From NCBI GenBank assembly GCA_017465475.1, contig JAFTWC010000063.1, positions 1 to 44,123 of the forward strand: 44,123 nucleotides of DNA, read 5' to 3'. Position 1 is the stretch's first letter. Each line of letters opens with the position of its first letter. The stretch comes from Lachnospiraceae bacterium (GTDB lineage Bacteria > Bacillota > Clostridia > Lachnospirales > Lachnospiraceae). This document shows, piece by piece, positions 15,388 to 23,274 of the stretch. A model generated the notes under the pieces. It did no database searches, had not been told where the DNA came from, and saw only the letters and a program-made list of their open reading frames with translations. Position numbers and translations under genes: made by a program.

Positions 15388-15429
15388 AAAATAAATTCCG
15401 AGGATAAAGGCAGCCTTTATCCTCGGAAT
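15388..15429 (-). terminator. Intrinsic terminator between the small membrane protein and the permease
   Basis: A perfect stem, ATTCCGAGGATAAAGG against its complement with a CA-type dinucleotide loop, is followed on the minus strand by TTATTTT. It ends within 10 bases of the ribosome site of the permease, so no room is left for a conventional promoter between terminator and gene. Confidence 0.75.
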
Positions 15430-15454
15430 GTTATATCATAATCAATTTGAAATG

Positions 15455-15739
15455 TCAATCAGCGTTTTTTCTCTTTTTAAACACCTTACACACCTTCCAC
15501 GTCAGGCCTCCGAACAACCCCACAAAAGCGGCTCCCAACAAAATCCCCAGTGCCACACTCTTGCTGGCCAATATTGCAATAACAAAAATGAAACCCAAAC
15601 CAATCAATAGGGCAAACAGAAAGACTGCCAGTAAAATTCGTAACGGCATGGGCACCTTTTTGGAATCCAAGCCATCCACAGCACCTTCTACCAGTCCTCC
15701 CGCAATAATCTCAATAATCAACTCAAGCAAAAACTCCAT
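15455..15739 (-). CDS. Small membrane protein
   Basis: The 94-residue protein begins with a hydrophobic/amphipathic helix (MEFLLELIIEIIAGGLVEGAVDGL). It then has two strongly hydrophobic segments, LRILLAVFLFALLIGLGFIFVIAILA and VALGILLGAAFVGLFGGLTWKV, and a basic tail (CKVFKKRKN). This suggests a two-pass inner membrane protein with a positive C-terminus inside. No family is recognised. The ATG has GGAGGGAG at good spacing. It is followed by a terminator and lies downstream of the hydrolase gene, 75 bases away. Confidence 0.75.
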   Translation of the reverse strand: MEFLLELIIEIIAGGLVEGAVDGLDSKKVPMPLRILLAVFLFALLIGLGFIFVIAILASKSVALGILLGAAFVGLFGGLTWKVCKVFKKRKNAD

Positions 15740-15814
15740 ATAACTCCCTCCGCCTTCTTCATACTGTTTGTTGTATTACATCCTACCACAAAGTTTTGAC
15801 TTGCTTAGTTCCCT

Positions 15815-16318
15815 CTACTTCACTTCAATCTGACACATCTTCATGGTCACAAGTGCCGCCTCATGGCTTTCCGGGGTCACTCCCGCGCAACAACTACTGT
15901 CTACGGAGATAGCAGCCTCCGGAAACTGCGCTTTTAATATCAATGCATTTGATACCACGCAAATATCCGTACAAAGGCCGATTAACTCAACACATTCAAA
16001 GGAAAACCTTTCCTTCCAGTCGGGGTATCCGAAATTGGGCTTATCTACCACAACAGCTCCCGGCACCGTAAGTCCTTCTGCAATCTCCCATCCCTTTGTC
16101 CCCTTCACACAATGGACAACGGGAAGCTTTTTGCCTTCCGGTGTATTTAAGTAATCCTCTCCATGGGTATCTCTTGTAAAAATTATTTCATCCCCGCGCT
16201 CAACGGCCTTTGCTATTTTTTCTTTTACCTTCGGCACAATCGCCTGTGCTTCCGCCGTACCAAGGGCTCCATCAATGAAATCATTCTGCATATCAATGAC
16301 AAGTAACGTGGTTTTCAT
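15815..16318 (-). CDS. Isochorismatase/nicotinamidase-like cysteine hydrolase
   Basis: The 167-residue protein has the family landmarks: the general-base Asp9 in LLVIDMQNDF, a metal-site-like pair TRDTH near residue 50, Lys93 in VVDKPNFG, and the nucleophile Cys120 in LIGLCTDICVVSNAL. The layout is that of the nicotinamidase branch, which cleaves nicotinamide to nicotinate for NAD salvage, but substrate certainty is limited. Start at 16318 is chosen because AAGGAG lies 8 bases ahead; an upstream in-frame start would reach into the chemoreceptor gene. It follows that gene by 10 bases and is probably co-transcribed with it, an unusual pairing. Confidence 0.88.
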   Translation of the reverse strand: MKTTLLVIDMQNDFIDGALGTAEAQAIVPKVKEKIAKAVERGDEIIFTRDTHGEDYLNTPEGKKLPVVHCVKGTKGWEIAEGLTVPGAVVVDKPNFGYPDWKERFSFECVELIGLCTDICVVSNALILKAQFPEAAISVDSSCCAGVTPESHEAALVTMKMCQIEVK

Positions 16319-16328
16319 ATTCCGCTCC

Positions 16329-17822
16329 TTACTCTGCCTGCAACTTATCCGCATTCTGCTTCAGCAACTCCATAATCTGCGCAACGTTTGCAATGCTTTG
16401 CAGGTTTGTGTTACAGCTAAGCAATGTATCATTGGCTTCTTCCATTACCTTTTGGGTAACCGCCTCAACATTCACAATTCCCTCGGACACCTGTGCATTT
16501 GCGGTAGTAACCACATCTACAGTATCCTTTAACTGCGATACCTGCTCAAAAATACTCTGGGTACTGTTGTGAATCTGTTCAAAATTATCCGCAGTATCAT
16601 CCACGTACTGATTCTGTAAACGGCTACTCTCTAACAAGCGTTCCATAGCCTCCGTAACCGCACCGATGGAGCTTACAATACTTACGATTAATGCATTAAT
16701 CTCTCCCGTTGCCGCATTGGTTTGGGAAGAAAGATTAGAAATTTCGGAAGCCACCACAGAAAATCCTTTTCCTGCCTCACCGGCTCTTGCTGCCTCAATG
16801 CTGGCATTAAGTGCCAACAATCCGGTCTGGTTTGCCACATTACTGATTAATCCCATAATACTCTGCATCTTATCCGCATTTATCTTTAACTCTTCCATTT
16901 TTTCCGCCACCAGTGCACCGGATTCTCCCGATACCTGTACCTGACGGAGAAGTTCTTTCATCACTTCGTTTCCTTTGTTCAGATTCTCTTCCGCATTTTG
17001 TACTTCGGACACAATGGAACCAACCACGCTGTCTACCTGTTCTACGTTGGCACTGATGGTCTCCGTATTCTGCTTCTGGATTTGAATGGCAGCCACTCCG
17101 TCCTTTGCACCGGCGGTCAGCACCTCCATGGCGCGTTCCGTATCTCCGATTGCTACTTTCAATCCTTCCGCCTCTTCTACGGATGCTTTGATATTCTCCG
17201 TCATGGCAGTTGCCACTTCCAAGGTCGTTTGTAAAATTCCTTCCGCCTGGGTCCGTTCTACTTTCGCACGGTCAATGTTGGCTTGATTGATCTTATTAAT
17301 CTTTTTCAACGCAAGTGCCGTAAACAACCCGGTCAACACCAAACATGCCAACGCAATCTCTGTTTCGGTTACCTCCGTTCCTGTAAACGTTCCTTGCATA
17401 ACCTTCTTAATTACTACTCCGATGTTAACCGCAATTGCAAAACCGCCGAGCCCCGACAACAACTTTGTATCCATGTAGGTCATCAAAATAACATAGGCCA
17501 CAATTACATAACAAAATGCCAGATTTGTGGTGGTTGTAAACATGATATAGCCGTACAAAAGAGCAAATCCAGCAGCTAAAATGTATCGTACCGCAACTGC
17601 ATCCCTTTTACGAGAAAACACACACGCCGAAATCACACACGGCAACAGGCATAGCATTGCGATAATCAAATAGCTTCCGATTTCTCGTGCCCCTTTTACA
17701 AGCTCTATGGCATATGCCACAGCCAAAACAATGTTCATAACAAATATACCCGTAATGACTGTCTCATTCATGCTCTTGACCGCATTACTCTTTACTGATA
17801 AATCCAATGGTTCTCTCTTCAT
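16329..17822 (-). CDS. Methyl-accepting chemotaxis protein
   Basis: The 497-residue protein has an N-terminal membrane region of about six hydrophobic segments (residues 22-170) without a sizeable extracellular domain. A long coiled-coil signalling domain follows, with the conserved hairpin tip ISNVANQTGLLALNASIEAARAGEAGKGFSVVASEIS near residue 330. There is no HAMP domain evident. It should sense via its membrane part, or via membrane energy state, and control CheA. Its ATG has an AGAGAGGA site. A good divergent promoter lies 75-100 bases upstream. It is followed after 10 bases by the isochorismatase-like gene. Confidence 0.92.
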   Translation of the reverse strand: MKREPLDLSVKSNAVKSMNETVITGIFVMNIVLAVAYAIELVKGAREIGSYLIIAMLCLLPCVISACVFSRKRDAVAVRYILAAGFALLYGYIMFTTTTNLAFCYVIVAYVILMTYMDTKLLSGLGGFAIAVNIGVVIKKVMQGTFTGTEVTETEIALACLVLTGLFTALALKKINKINQANIDRAKVERTQAEGILQTTLEVATAMTENIKASVEEAEGLKVAIGDTERAMEVLTAGAKDGVAAIQIQKQNTETISANVEQVDSVVGSIVSEVQNAEENLNKGNEVMKELLRQVQVSGESGALVAEKMEELKINADKMQSIMGLISNVANQTGLLALNASIEAARAGEAGKGFSVVASEISNLSSQTNAATGEINALIVSIVSSIGAVTEAMERLLESSRLQNQYVDDTADNFEQIHNSTQSIFEQVSQLKDTVDVVTTANAQVSEGIVNVEAVTQKVMEEANDTLLSCNTNLQSIANVAQIMELLKQNADKLQAE

Positions 17823-17896
17823 AGGCAGTCCTCTCTTTCTTTTCAGAACACTTCTATTAGTCTGACTTGTCTGATTTCATATATGTCTTACATATA

Positions 17897-17925
17897 ATTT
17901 TACAATATTCTGAAACATCCGTCAA
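17897..17925 (-). promoter_or_regulatory. Promoter of the chemoreceptor operon
   Basis: Minus-strand TTGACG (17920-17925), 17-base spacer and TAAAAT (17897-17902). A short palindrome, ATATGT/ACATAT, lies just downstream. Confidence 0.65.
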
Positions 17926-17945
17926 ATATTTTTTATATAAATATG

Positions 17946-17975
17946 TTTACAATTTAGTATCTTTCTTGGTATAAT
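17946..17975 (+). promoter_or_regulatory. Promoter of the DUF2500 gene
   Basis: TTTACA (17946-17951), an 18-base spacer and TATAAT (17970-17975), 41 bases upstream of the start codon. Confidence 0.65.
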
Positions 17976-18015
17976 TACACTGTTTTACAAAAATATATTT
18001 TAGGGGGATTTACTT

Positions 18016-18432
18016 ATGATGAGCAATTCTTTTTTCGACCATTCCTTCGGGGGTGGATTTGACTTTGGATTTACCGTAGTGCCGATTTTGGTCACCGTCA
18101 TGTTTATCGTTATTCTCGGAGTATTTATCGTTGTTTTTGCAAAAGGCATCAGCCAGTGGAACAGAAATAATCATTCTCCGCGCTTGACCGTAGACGCTAC
18201 GGTAGTATCAAAGCGTACCGACGTCACTCATCATAGCGGAAGCCATAACCACACCACCGGCATGCACACAAGCGGTCACACCAGTACCAATTATTATGTT
18301 ACCTTTCAGGTAGAAAGCGGAGACCGCATGGAGTTCCATGTAAGTGGCGAAGAATCCGGATTGCTTGTGGAAGGGGATTACGGTGACTTAACATTCCAGG
18401 GAACAAGATATCTCGGTTTTGTAAGAAAGTAA
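18016..18432 (+). CDS. DUF2500-like membrane-anchored protein
   Basis: The 138-residue protein has one membrane segment (about residues 20-46, VVPILVTVMFIVILGVFIVVFAKG). A soluble domain follows with the DUF2500 pattern: LTVDATVVSKRTDVTHHS, NYYVTFQVESGDRMEFHVSGEESGLLVEGDYGDLTFQGTRYLGF. A His/Ser/Thr-rich linker (HHSGSHNHTTGMHTSGHTS) lies between strands. The family has no established function; the domain probably faces outside or inside as a small beta structure. Two adjacent ATGs follow GGGGG, and the first is taken. It is monocistronic, with a strong terminator shared with the convergent GH51 gene. Confidence 0.82.
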   Translation: MMSNSFFDHSFGGGFDFGFTVVPILVTVMFIVILGVFIVVFAKGISQWNRNNHSPRLTVDATVVSKRTDVTHHSGSHNHTTGMHTSGHTSTNYYVTFQVESGDRMEFHVSGEESGLLVEGDYGDLTFQGTRYLGFVRK

Positions 18433-18497
18433 ACGATTGTTTTCCGAAACATTTCTGCAATACATATCAAAATCCCATTGCGGTACAAAGAAAATAT

Positions 18498-18540
18498 AAA
18501 ACGACAGTGGTATCTCTTCTCAGATATCACTGTCGTTTTC
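18498..18540. terminator. Bidirectional intrinsic terminator
   Basis: An 18-base stem, AAAACGACAGTGGTATCT against AGATATCACTGTCGTTTT, serves the DUF2500 gene and the convergent GH51 gene. Confidence 0.85.
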
Positions 18541-18565
18541 TTACTTTCTTACTAAGTCTCTGCTC

Positions 18566-20053
18566 TTACTTTACCTTCAAACGAATCATATTGTAGGAGT
18601 GCGGCTCAAGCTCTACGGAATCTGCTTTTGCATTACCGTCGCGGGCAACAACCTCTTCCTGATTGTCTACGGAATTGGTCGCCTTCATATCGTCATGGTT
18701 CACAATCTTGTGCTCCAGAACGCTTTCTACGGTAAATCCTTCCAGACCAAGGTCTAAGGTCACACTTTCCTTCATGTTTCTGTTTACTACGAATACCGTC
18801 ACTTCGCCGGCATCCTCGTTATATACTGCAGAGCAGTCTACGTACGGGATGGCATCCCACTTACCTGCCGCATACTTCTCACACTCGCAAGCTGCCTTAA
18901 GGGCGGTACCGCGACCATAACGGCATGCGTACATATACGGATAGAAAATGGTCTGCAACCACATCTTACCGCCGGTTACGGTCATCACCGGAGCAATCAC
19001 ATTGACAAGCTGCGCAAGACAACCAATCTTTACACGGTCGGAATGGTTAATCAAAGAGTTCACCAAACTACCTACAACAAGAGCATCCTCCATGTTGTAA
19101 ATATCCTCAAGCTGAGGCGGAGCAATACTCCAACGCGGAATCTGCTTGTCTGCCTCATTGGAATGGAACCATACATTCCACTCATCAAAGGAAAGATGAA
19201 TATCCTTATCGCTGCCCTTTTCAGCCTTCACCTTATCACAAATTCCTGCCACAGTCTCAATGAAGTGGTCCATATCAAGGGAGCTTCCCAAATACTCTTC
19301 CGTGTTATTCTCACGGTTTCCGTAATAGCTATGTAAGGAAATGTAATCAATGTGCTCGTAACACTCGCGAAGTACGGTCTCCTCCCACTCACCGAAGGTC
19401 GGCATACCGCTGCTGGAACTACCGCAGGCAACAAGCTCAATGGACGGATCGGTCCACTTCATAATCTTTGCTGCTTCACAAGCCTTTCTTGCGTATTCCT
19501 TTGCCTCTAAGTGACAAATCTGCCACGGACCGTCCATCTCGTTACCGAGACACCAGGTACGAATGCCAAACGGCTCCTCGAAACCGTTCTTACGACGCAT
19601 ATCCGCAAAATAAGTATCGGTTACGGCGTTACAGTACTCTACGAGATTTCCTGCTTCCTCTGCACCTCTGGTACCAAGGTTAACCGCCATCATAATCTCA
19701 CTGCCGGCACGCTTTGCCCACTCCTGGAACTCGTCGATACCAACTTCGTTGGTCTCAATGGTACCCCAAGCGAGCTCCAAACGACGCGGACGCTTTGCTC
19801 TGTCACCGGTACCGTCTTCCCAACGATAACCGGAAACGAAATTACCACCCGGATAACGAACAAGCGGAACCTTCATCCCCTTGATTACTTCCATCACATC
19901 CCCACGGAATCCCATGTCATCCGCAGTTTCATGACCCGGCTCGTAAATACCGCCGTATACCGCACGTCCCAAATGCTCGATAAAAGAACCGTACAGTCTG
20001 TCATCAATCTTACTAACAATCTTGTCCTTACTTAAACTAAGCTTTGCCTTCAT
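18566..20053 (-). CDS. Alpha-L-arabinofuranosidase, family GH51
   Basis: The 495-residue retaining glycosidase removes terminal arabinofuranose from arabinan and arabinoxylan fragments. The acid/base Glu172 lies in WCLGNEMDGPW and the nucleophile Glu291 in HLSFDEWNVWF, at the ends of barrel strands 4 and 7 as in GH51. The PLVRYPGGNFVSGYRWEDG motif lies near residue 63. A C-terminal beta domain follows from about 380. No signal peptide is seen, so it acts inside the cell on imported oligosaccharides. The start at 20053 is set by AAGGAG 8 bases before the ATG. A divergent AraC-family gene is the likely regulator. Confidence 0.96.
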   Translation of the reverse strand: MKAKLSLSKDKIVSKIDDRLYGSFIEHLGRAVYGGIYEPGHETADDMGFRGDVMEVIKGMKVPLVRYPGGNFVSGYRWEDGTGDRAKRPRRLELAWGTIETNEVGIDEFQEWAKRAGSEIMMAVNLGTRGAEEAGNLVEYCNAVTDTYFADMRRKNGFEEPFGIRTWCLGNEMDGPWQICHLEAKEYARKACEAAKIMKWTDPSIELVACGSSSSGMPTFGEWEETVLRECYEHIDYISLHSYYGNRENNTEEYLGSSLDMDHFIETVAGICDKVKAEKGSDKDIHLSFDEWNVWFHSNEADKQIPRWSIAPPQLEDIYNMEDALVVGSLVNSLINHSDRVKIGCLAQLVNVIAPVMTVTGGKMWLQTIFYPYMYACRYGRGTALKAACECEKYAAGKWDAIPYVDCSAVYNEDAGEVTVFVVNRNMKESVTLDLGLEGFTVESVLEHKIVNHDDMKATNSVDNQEEVVARDGNAKADSVELEPHSYNMIRLKVK

Positions 20054-20144
20054 AAGAAACTCCTTTCGTTGTCTATCATTTACCGTTTCACGGCATATTT
20101 TCATAAATTTATTGTATCATATTTTCCTTTTCCGTACATACCCA

Positions 20145-20172
20145 ATATTGCAAAAAAACTAACATATTGTGC
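20145..20172. promoter_or_regulatory. Direct repeats, candidate AraC-type operator
   Basis: ATATTG followed by CAA occurs at 20145-20153, and ATATTGTGCAA at 20164-20174. The starts are 19 bases apart, in the divergent region between the GH51 and AraC-family genes. AraC-type proteins often bind direct repeats with such spacing. The remaining divergent region (20054-20330) shows no other clear signal. Confidence 0.35.
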
Positions 20173-20330
20173 AATCTTTCTTTTTGTGTTATTCTGAAGA
20201 AAAGCGATTGTATTTTCAACAAATGCCGTATTCATCCCATGTTTACCTCTTTTTACCGGCATCCGCCTTTAAAAAGGGCATATTAACAAAACGCATATGT
20301 GTATTTTATGATTCACAGAAAGGAATTCTT

Positions 20331-21101
20331 ATGTACATAGAAAAAATGGGCTACCACCACACCCACGATGCTTCCTTCCATATTGACCGGCCCTTCGGCT
20401 CCGGAAACTGGCTTTTGCTTCTTGTATTTACCCCGTCCCGCCTTGTCCTTAACGGTGCAGAGCGTACCACCTCAGAACCTTACTTCATTTTGTACAATAA
20501 CGGCACTCCGCAGCATTACGGTGCCACCGACACCGACTATACCGATGACTGGGTTCATCTGATTTTTAACGAACGGGATTTGGCTCACTTAAAGGAACTG
20601 GGAATTCCCTTTGATACCCCTGTATTTATCAAAAACATGGAACAGCTTTCCAAACTTTTGGAATCCATGTCCTATGAATTCCATTCCCCTCACCCTTTAA
20701 AGCAGGAGAATTTGACATTGTATCTCCGCTTATTTTTTAACTACCTGAGCGAGGAATTTGAAGCAGTCAAACATCGGGACCCTCATTTTCTTTTATTTAA
20801 CCGTATCCGAAGCCAGATGTACAACGAGCCTTATCTGTACCATTCTCCGGACGAACTGGCAAAGGAAGCGGGCCTTAGCCGTTCCTCCTTCCAGCACATT
20901 TACCGTAAGCTCTACGGCACTGGGGTCATTGCGGACCTGATTCGTGCCCGCACGGAATACGCTTGTTATCTTCTATCCTCCACCACCCTGCCGGTGTATC
21001 AGATAGCGGACACCTGCGGCTATCACAGTGAAATCCATTTTATGCGGCAGTTTAAGGAGCAGACAGGAAAGACCCCGACAGAGTATCGGAAAAGTATGTA
21101 A
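20331..21101 (+). CDS. AraC-family transcriptional regulator
   Basis: The 256-residue protein has an N-terminal cupin-like ligand domain (residues 1-140; FILYNNGTPQHYGA) and a C-terminal pair of helix-turn-helix motifs (about 165-256; SPDELAKEAGLSRSSFQHIYRKLYG and LPVYQIADTCGYHSEIHFMRQFKEQTGKTPTEYRK). The start at 20331 follows AAAGGAA; longer upstream reading frames have no ribosome site. It is divergent from the GH51 arabinofuranosidase gene and is likely to activate it in response to an arabinose-containing sugar, an inference from context only. The argS promoter begins 9 bases after its stop. Confidence 0.9.
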   Translation: MYIEKMGYHHTHDASFHIDRPFGSGNWLLLLVFTPSRLVLNGAERTTSEPYFILYNNGTPQHYGATDTDYTDDWVHLIFNERDLAHLKELGIPFDTPVFIKNMEQLSKLLESMSYEFHSPHPLKQENLTLYLRLFFNYLSEEFEAVKHRDPHFLLFNRIRSQMYNEPYLYHSPDELAKEAGLSRSSFQHIYRKLYGTGVIADLIRARTEYACYLLSSTTLPVYQIADTCGYHSEIHFMRQFKEQTGKTPTEYRKSM

Positions 21102-21110
21102 AAAAAGTAC

Positions 21111-21139
21111 TTGCATTCTTTTTCATTCCGTGTTATGAT
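21111..21139 (+). promoter_or_regulatory. Promoter of the argS leader
   Basis: TTGCAT (21111-21116), a 17-base spacer and TATGAT (21134-21139). Transcription would start near 21146, 25 bases before the leader peptide ATG. Confidence 0.75.
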
Positions 21140-21170
21140 ACACCTAAAATTTTCCGAAAGGACAACTGCT

Positions 21171-21227
21171 ATGAATATTTTCTTACAGAACAGCTTAAGA
21201 CGCAGACAGAGACGTATGCTCTTGTAG
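21171..21227 (+). CDS. Arg-rich leader peptide of argS
   Basis: An 18-codon frame reads MNIFLQNSLRRRQRRMLL, then TAG. AAAGGA (21157-21162) lies 8 bases ahead of the ATG. Five of codons 10-15 specify arginine (AGA CGC AGA CAG AGA CGT), placed just before a set of competing hairpins and an intrinsic terminator, and upstream of arginyl-tRNA synthetase. This is the hallmark arrangement of ribosome-mediated attenuation: scarcity of Arg-tRNA would stall the ribosome on these codons. The codons use both AGR and CGN boxes, so the stall would report several arginine tRNAs. Confidence 0.82.
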   Translation: MNIFLQNSLRRRQRRMLL

Positions 21228-21304
21228 CCTTGTGAATTATCGCACGGTTGCAAGAGAGTACGTCTTGTTGCCGTGCGGTGCTGTGATAACATTCATAGAT
21301 ACAT

Positions 21305-21349
21305 AGAACCGCAACGGATTTCGCAGATGCGAGCCTTGCGGTTCTTTTT
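21305..21349 (+). terminator. Intrinsic terminator inside the argS leader
   Basis: The stem AGAACCGCAA/TTGCGGTTCT with a 21-base loop is followed by T5. It lies 80 bases before the argS ATG, so it must be overcome for argS expression. Confidence 0.85.
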
Positions 21350-21428
21350 GTTTGTGAAGTCCGGTCATGCCATCTGCGATTCCGCGTTGCTTTTGCCCCT
21401 TTCAAATATCAAACTTAGGAGGTTTCTT

Positions 21429-23171
21429 ATGAAAACAACACTTTGTAACCACATCGCAACCGCACTCCCGGACAGTTCCGCAGACATCATTGCCGACCTC
21501 TTGGCAGTACCGCCGGAAGAATCCATGGGGGACTTCGCCCTGCCTTGCTTTTCCTTTGCCAAAGCCTTGCGAAAAAGTCCGGCACTGATTGCAGAAGATA
21601 TCAAGTCTGCTCTTTTGCCGGATTTAACCACACTGGGTGTCGACCGTATTGAAACCGTAGGCGGATACTGCAACTTCTTTTTTGACCGTACCGCTTACGC
21701 AAAAGACTGTCTTTCCAATATGCAGACCGATACTCTAGGAGTTGACCGACCGGGCGCCGGCAAAACCATATGTATGGACTACTCTTCTCCCAACATTGCC
21801 AAAAACTTTCATGTAGGGCATTTGCGCACTACTGTCATCGGTAATTCTCTGTACAAAATTTTTGATAAACTGGGTTGGAATGTGGTTCGTATTAATCACT
21901 TGGGCGACTGGGGTACCCAGTTCGGAAAACTCATTGTTGCATACAAGCTTTGGAGCAGCAAAGAACAGGTAGAAGAAAAGGGAATCGAAGAACTGCTTCG
22001 GATTTATGTAAAATTTAATGCGGAAGAAAAGGTGCATCCGGAGCTTACAGAAGACGCTCGGGCTTGGTTTGTAAAAATGGAGCAAAACGACCCGGAGGCA
22101 CTTTCCTTCTGGAATTGGTTCAAGGACATCAGTATGATTGAATTTGAGCGGGTCTATGACCTGCTTCACATATCCTTTGACTCCTACACCGGTGAGAGCT
22201 TTTTCCGTGAAAAAGTCCCGACACTGGTAAAGGAACTCATCGAAAAAAACCTCCTTACGGAAAGCCAAGGAGCCAAAATCATCGACCTGTCCGCCTATGA
22301 TATGCCGCCGTGCCTTATCCTAAAAAACGACGGTGGCTCCATCTATCACTCCCGGGACATTGCAGCAGTTCTGTACCGGAAAGAGACCTATAACTTTGAC
22401 AAATGTCTCTATGTTACAGGTCTCGAACAAAGCTTACACTTTAAACAAGTCTTTCAAGCAGTAAAGCTAATGGGGTATGACTGGACGGATTCCTTAGTAC
22501 ACATCCCGTACGGCTTGGTAAGTCTCGGCGGCTTGAAGCTTTCCACCCGCGGCGGACATATCATCTACGCAGAGGACATCCTAAAGGAAGCCATTTCCCG
22601 TGCTCTTTCCGCCATTGAAGAGAAAAATCCGAACCTGCAAGACAAAGAATCCGTGGCACGGATGGTAGGCGTGGGTGCCGTTATTTTCCACGACCTCTTT
22701 AATCAGCGTATCAAAAACGTAGAATTCTCCTGGGATGAGGTCTTAAGCTTTGACGGCACCACCGGTCCTTATGTCCAGTACACCTGCGCCCGCGCAAAAA
22801 GCGTATTGCGAAAAGGCAACTTCTACTCCGATATCGCCGGTATTGTCGATACCGCCGCTGCCACAGCAGAAGACACACTTGCAGGAATTGATTGTTCCGT
22901 TTTCACCGACGATACCAGCTATACCTTAATCAAGACACTGTCCGGTTACAACGATGCGGTACAGGCCGCTGCCGAACGCTACGAGCCCTCCGTGATCGCA
23001 CGGTATCTTATCTCCGTCGCCGCCGCTTTCAATAAGTTTTACCATGAGTGTTCTATTCTGCACGCAGAAGACCACGAGAAAAAGGCTCGTCTTGTTCTGA
23101 CGGATTTGGTACAAAAGGTGCTGACGGACGGATGCGGACTTTTGGGGATGGAGTGTCCGGAGGAGATGTAG
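21429..23171 (+). CDS. argS: Arginyl-tRNA synthetase
   Basis: The 580-residue class I synthetase charges tRNA-Arg in the cytoplasm. The N-terminal tRNA-binding domain (residues 1-105) is followed by the catalytic core. That core carries the HIGH motif HVGH at 128-131 within SSPNIAKNFHVGHLRTT, the NHLGDWGTQFGK segment, and a degenerate KMSKS loop LSTRGGH. The C-terminal helical anticodon-binding domain (from ~460) ends with RLVLTDLVQKVLTDGCGLLGMECPEEM. Start at 21429 follows TTAGGAGG; the frame extends upstream into the leader but without a ribosome site. Expression is predicted to be controlled by the Arg leader peptide and terminator upstream rather than by a T-box, which is absent. Confidence 0.97.
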   Translation: MKTTLCNHIATALPDSSADIIADLLAVPPEESMGDFALPCFSFAKALRKSPALIAEDIKSALLPDLTTLGVDRIETVGGYCNFFFDRTAYAKDCLSNMQTDTLGVDRPGAGKTICMDYSSPNIAKNFHVGHLRTTVIGNSLYKIFDKLGWNVVRINHLGDWGTQFGKLIVAYKLWSSKEQVEEKGIEELLRIYVKFNAEEKVHPELTEDARAWFVKMEQNDPEALSFWNWFKDISMIEFERVYDLLHISFDSYTGESFFREKVPTLVKELIEKNLLTESQGAKIIDLSAYDMPPCLILKNDGGSIYHSRDIAAVLYRKETYNFDKCLYVTGLEQSLHFKQVFQAVKLMGYDWTDSLVHIPYGLVSLGGLKLSTRGGHIIYAEDILKEAISRALSAIEEKNPNLQDKESVARMVGVGAVIFHDLFNQRIKNVEFSWDEVLSFDGTTGPYVQYTCARAKSVLRKGNFYSDIAGIVDTAAATAEDTLAGIDCSVFTDDTSYTLIKTLSGYNDAVQAAAERYEPSVIARYLISVAAAFNKFYHECSILHAEDHEKKARLVLTDLVQKVLTDGCGLLGMECPEEM

Positions 23172-23208
23172 GATATAGTGATTACCCTTTCCTCAAAACT
23201 CCAATAAA

Positions 23209-23256
23209 TAAGCAACGAGTAAGTCTTTTATTCGTTAAGACTTACTCGTTACTTTT
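23209..23256. terminator. Bidirectional intrinsic terminator
   Basis: The stem AACGAGTAAGTCTT/AAGACTTACTCGTT with T-runs on both sides lies between argS and the convergent AbiE genes. Confidence 0.85.
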
Positions 23257-23274
23257 TCAAATTTATAACCTGCA

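Larger units (their letters stand above)
21146..21428 (+). promoter_or_regulatory. Attenuator-type leader of argS
   Basis: Pairings seen by eye: (1:2) AGACGTA-TCTTG, 21210-21224 with 21251-21265; (2:3) CGCACGG-CAAGA, 21241-21255 with 21263-21277; (3:4) TGCGGT and CTGTG, 21274-21285 with 21302-21313. The terminator stem is 21305-21314 with 21336-21345. 1:2 excludes 2:3, 2:3 excludes 3:4, and 3:4 excludes the terminator. A ribosome that reaches the stop covers segment 1, allowing 2:3 and then termination. A ribosome held at the first Arg codons leaves most of segment 1 free, allowing 1:2, then 3:4 and read-through. A later hairpin (21311-21329 with 21371-21390) can also disrupt the terminator. 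No folding energies were computed. Confidence 0.72.

Noticed and set aside
21023-21429. T-box leader for argS
   Set aside because: There is no AGGGTGG-type T-box sequence, TGGN bulge or specifier stem; the leader has an Arg-rich peptide and attenuator pairings instead.
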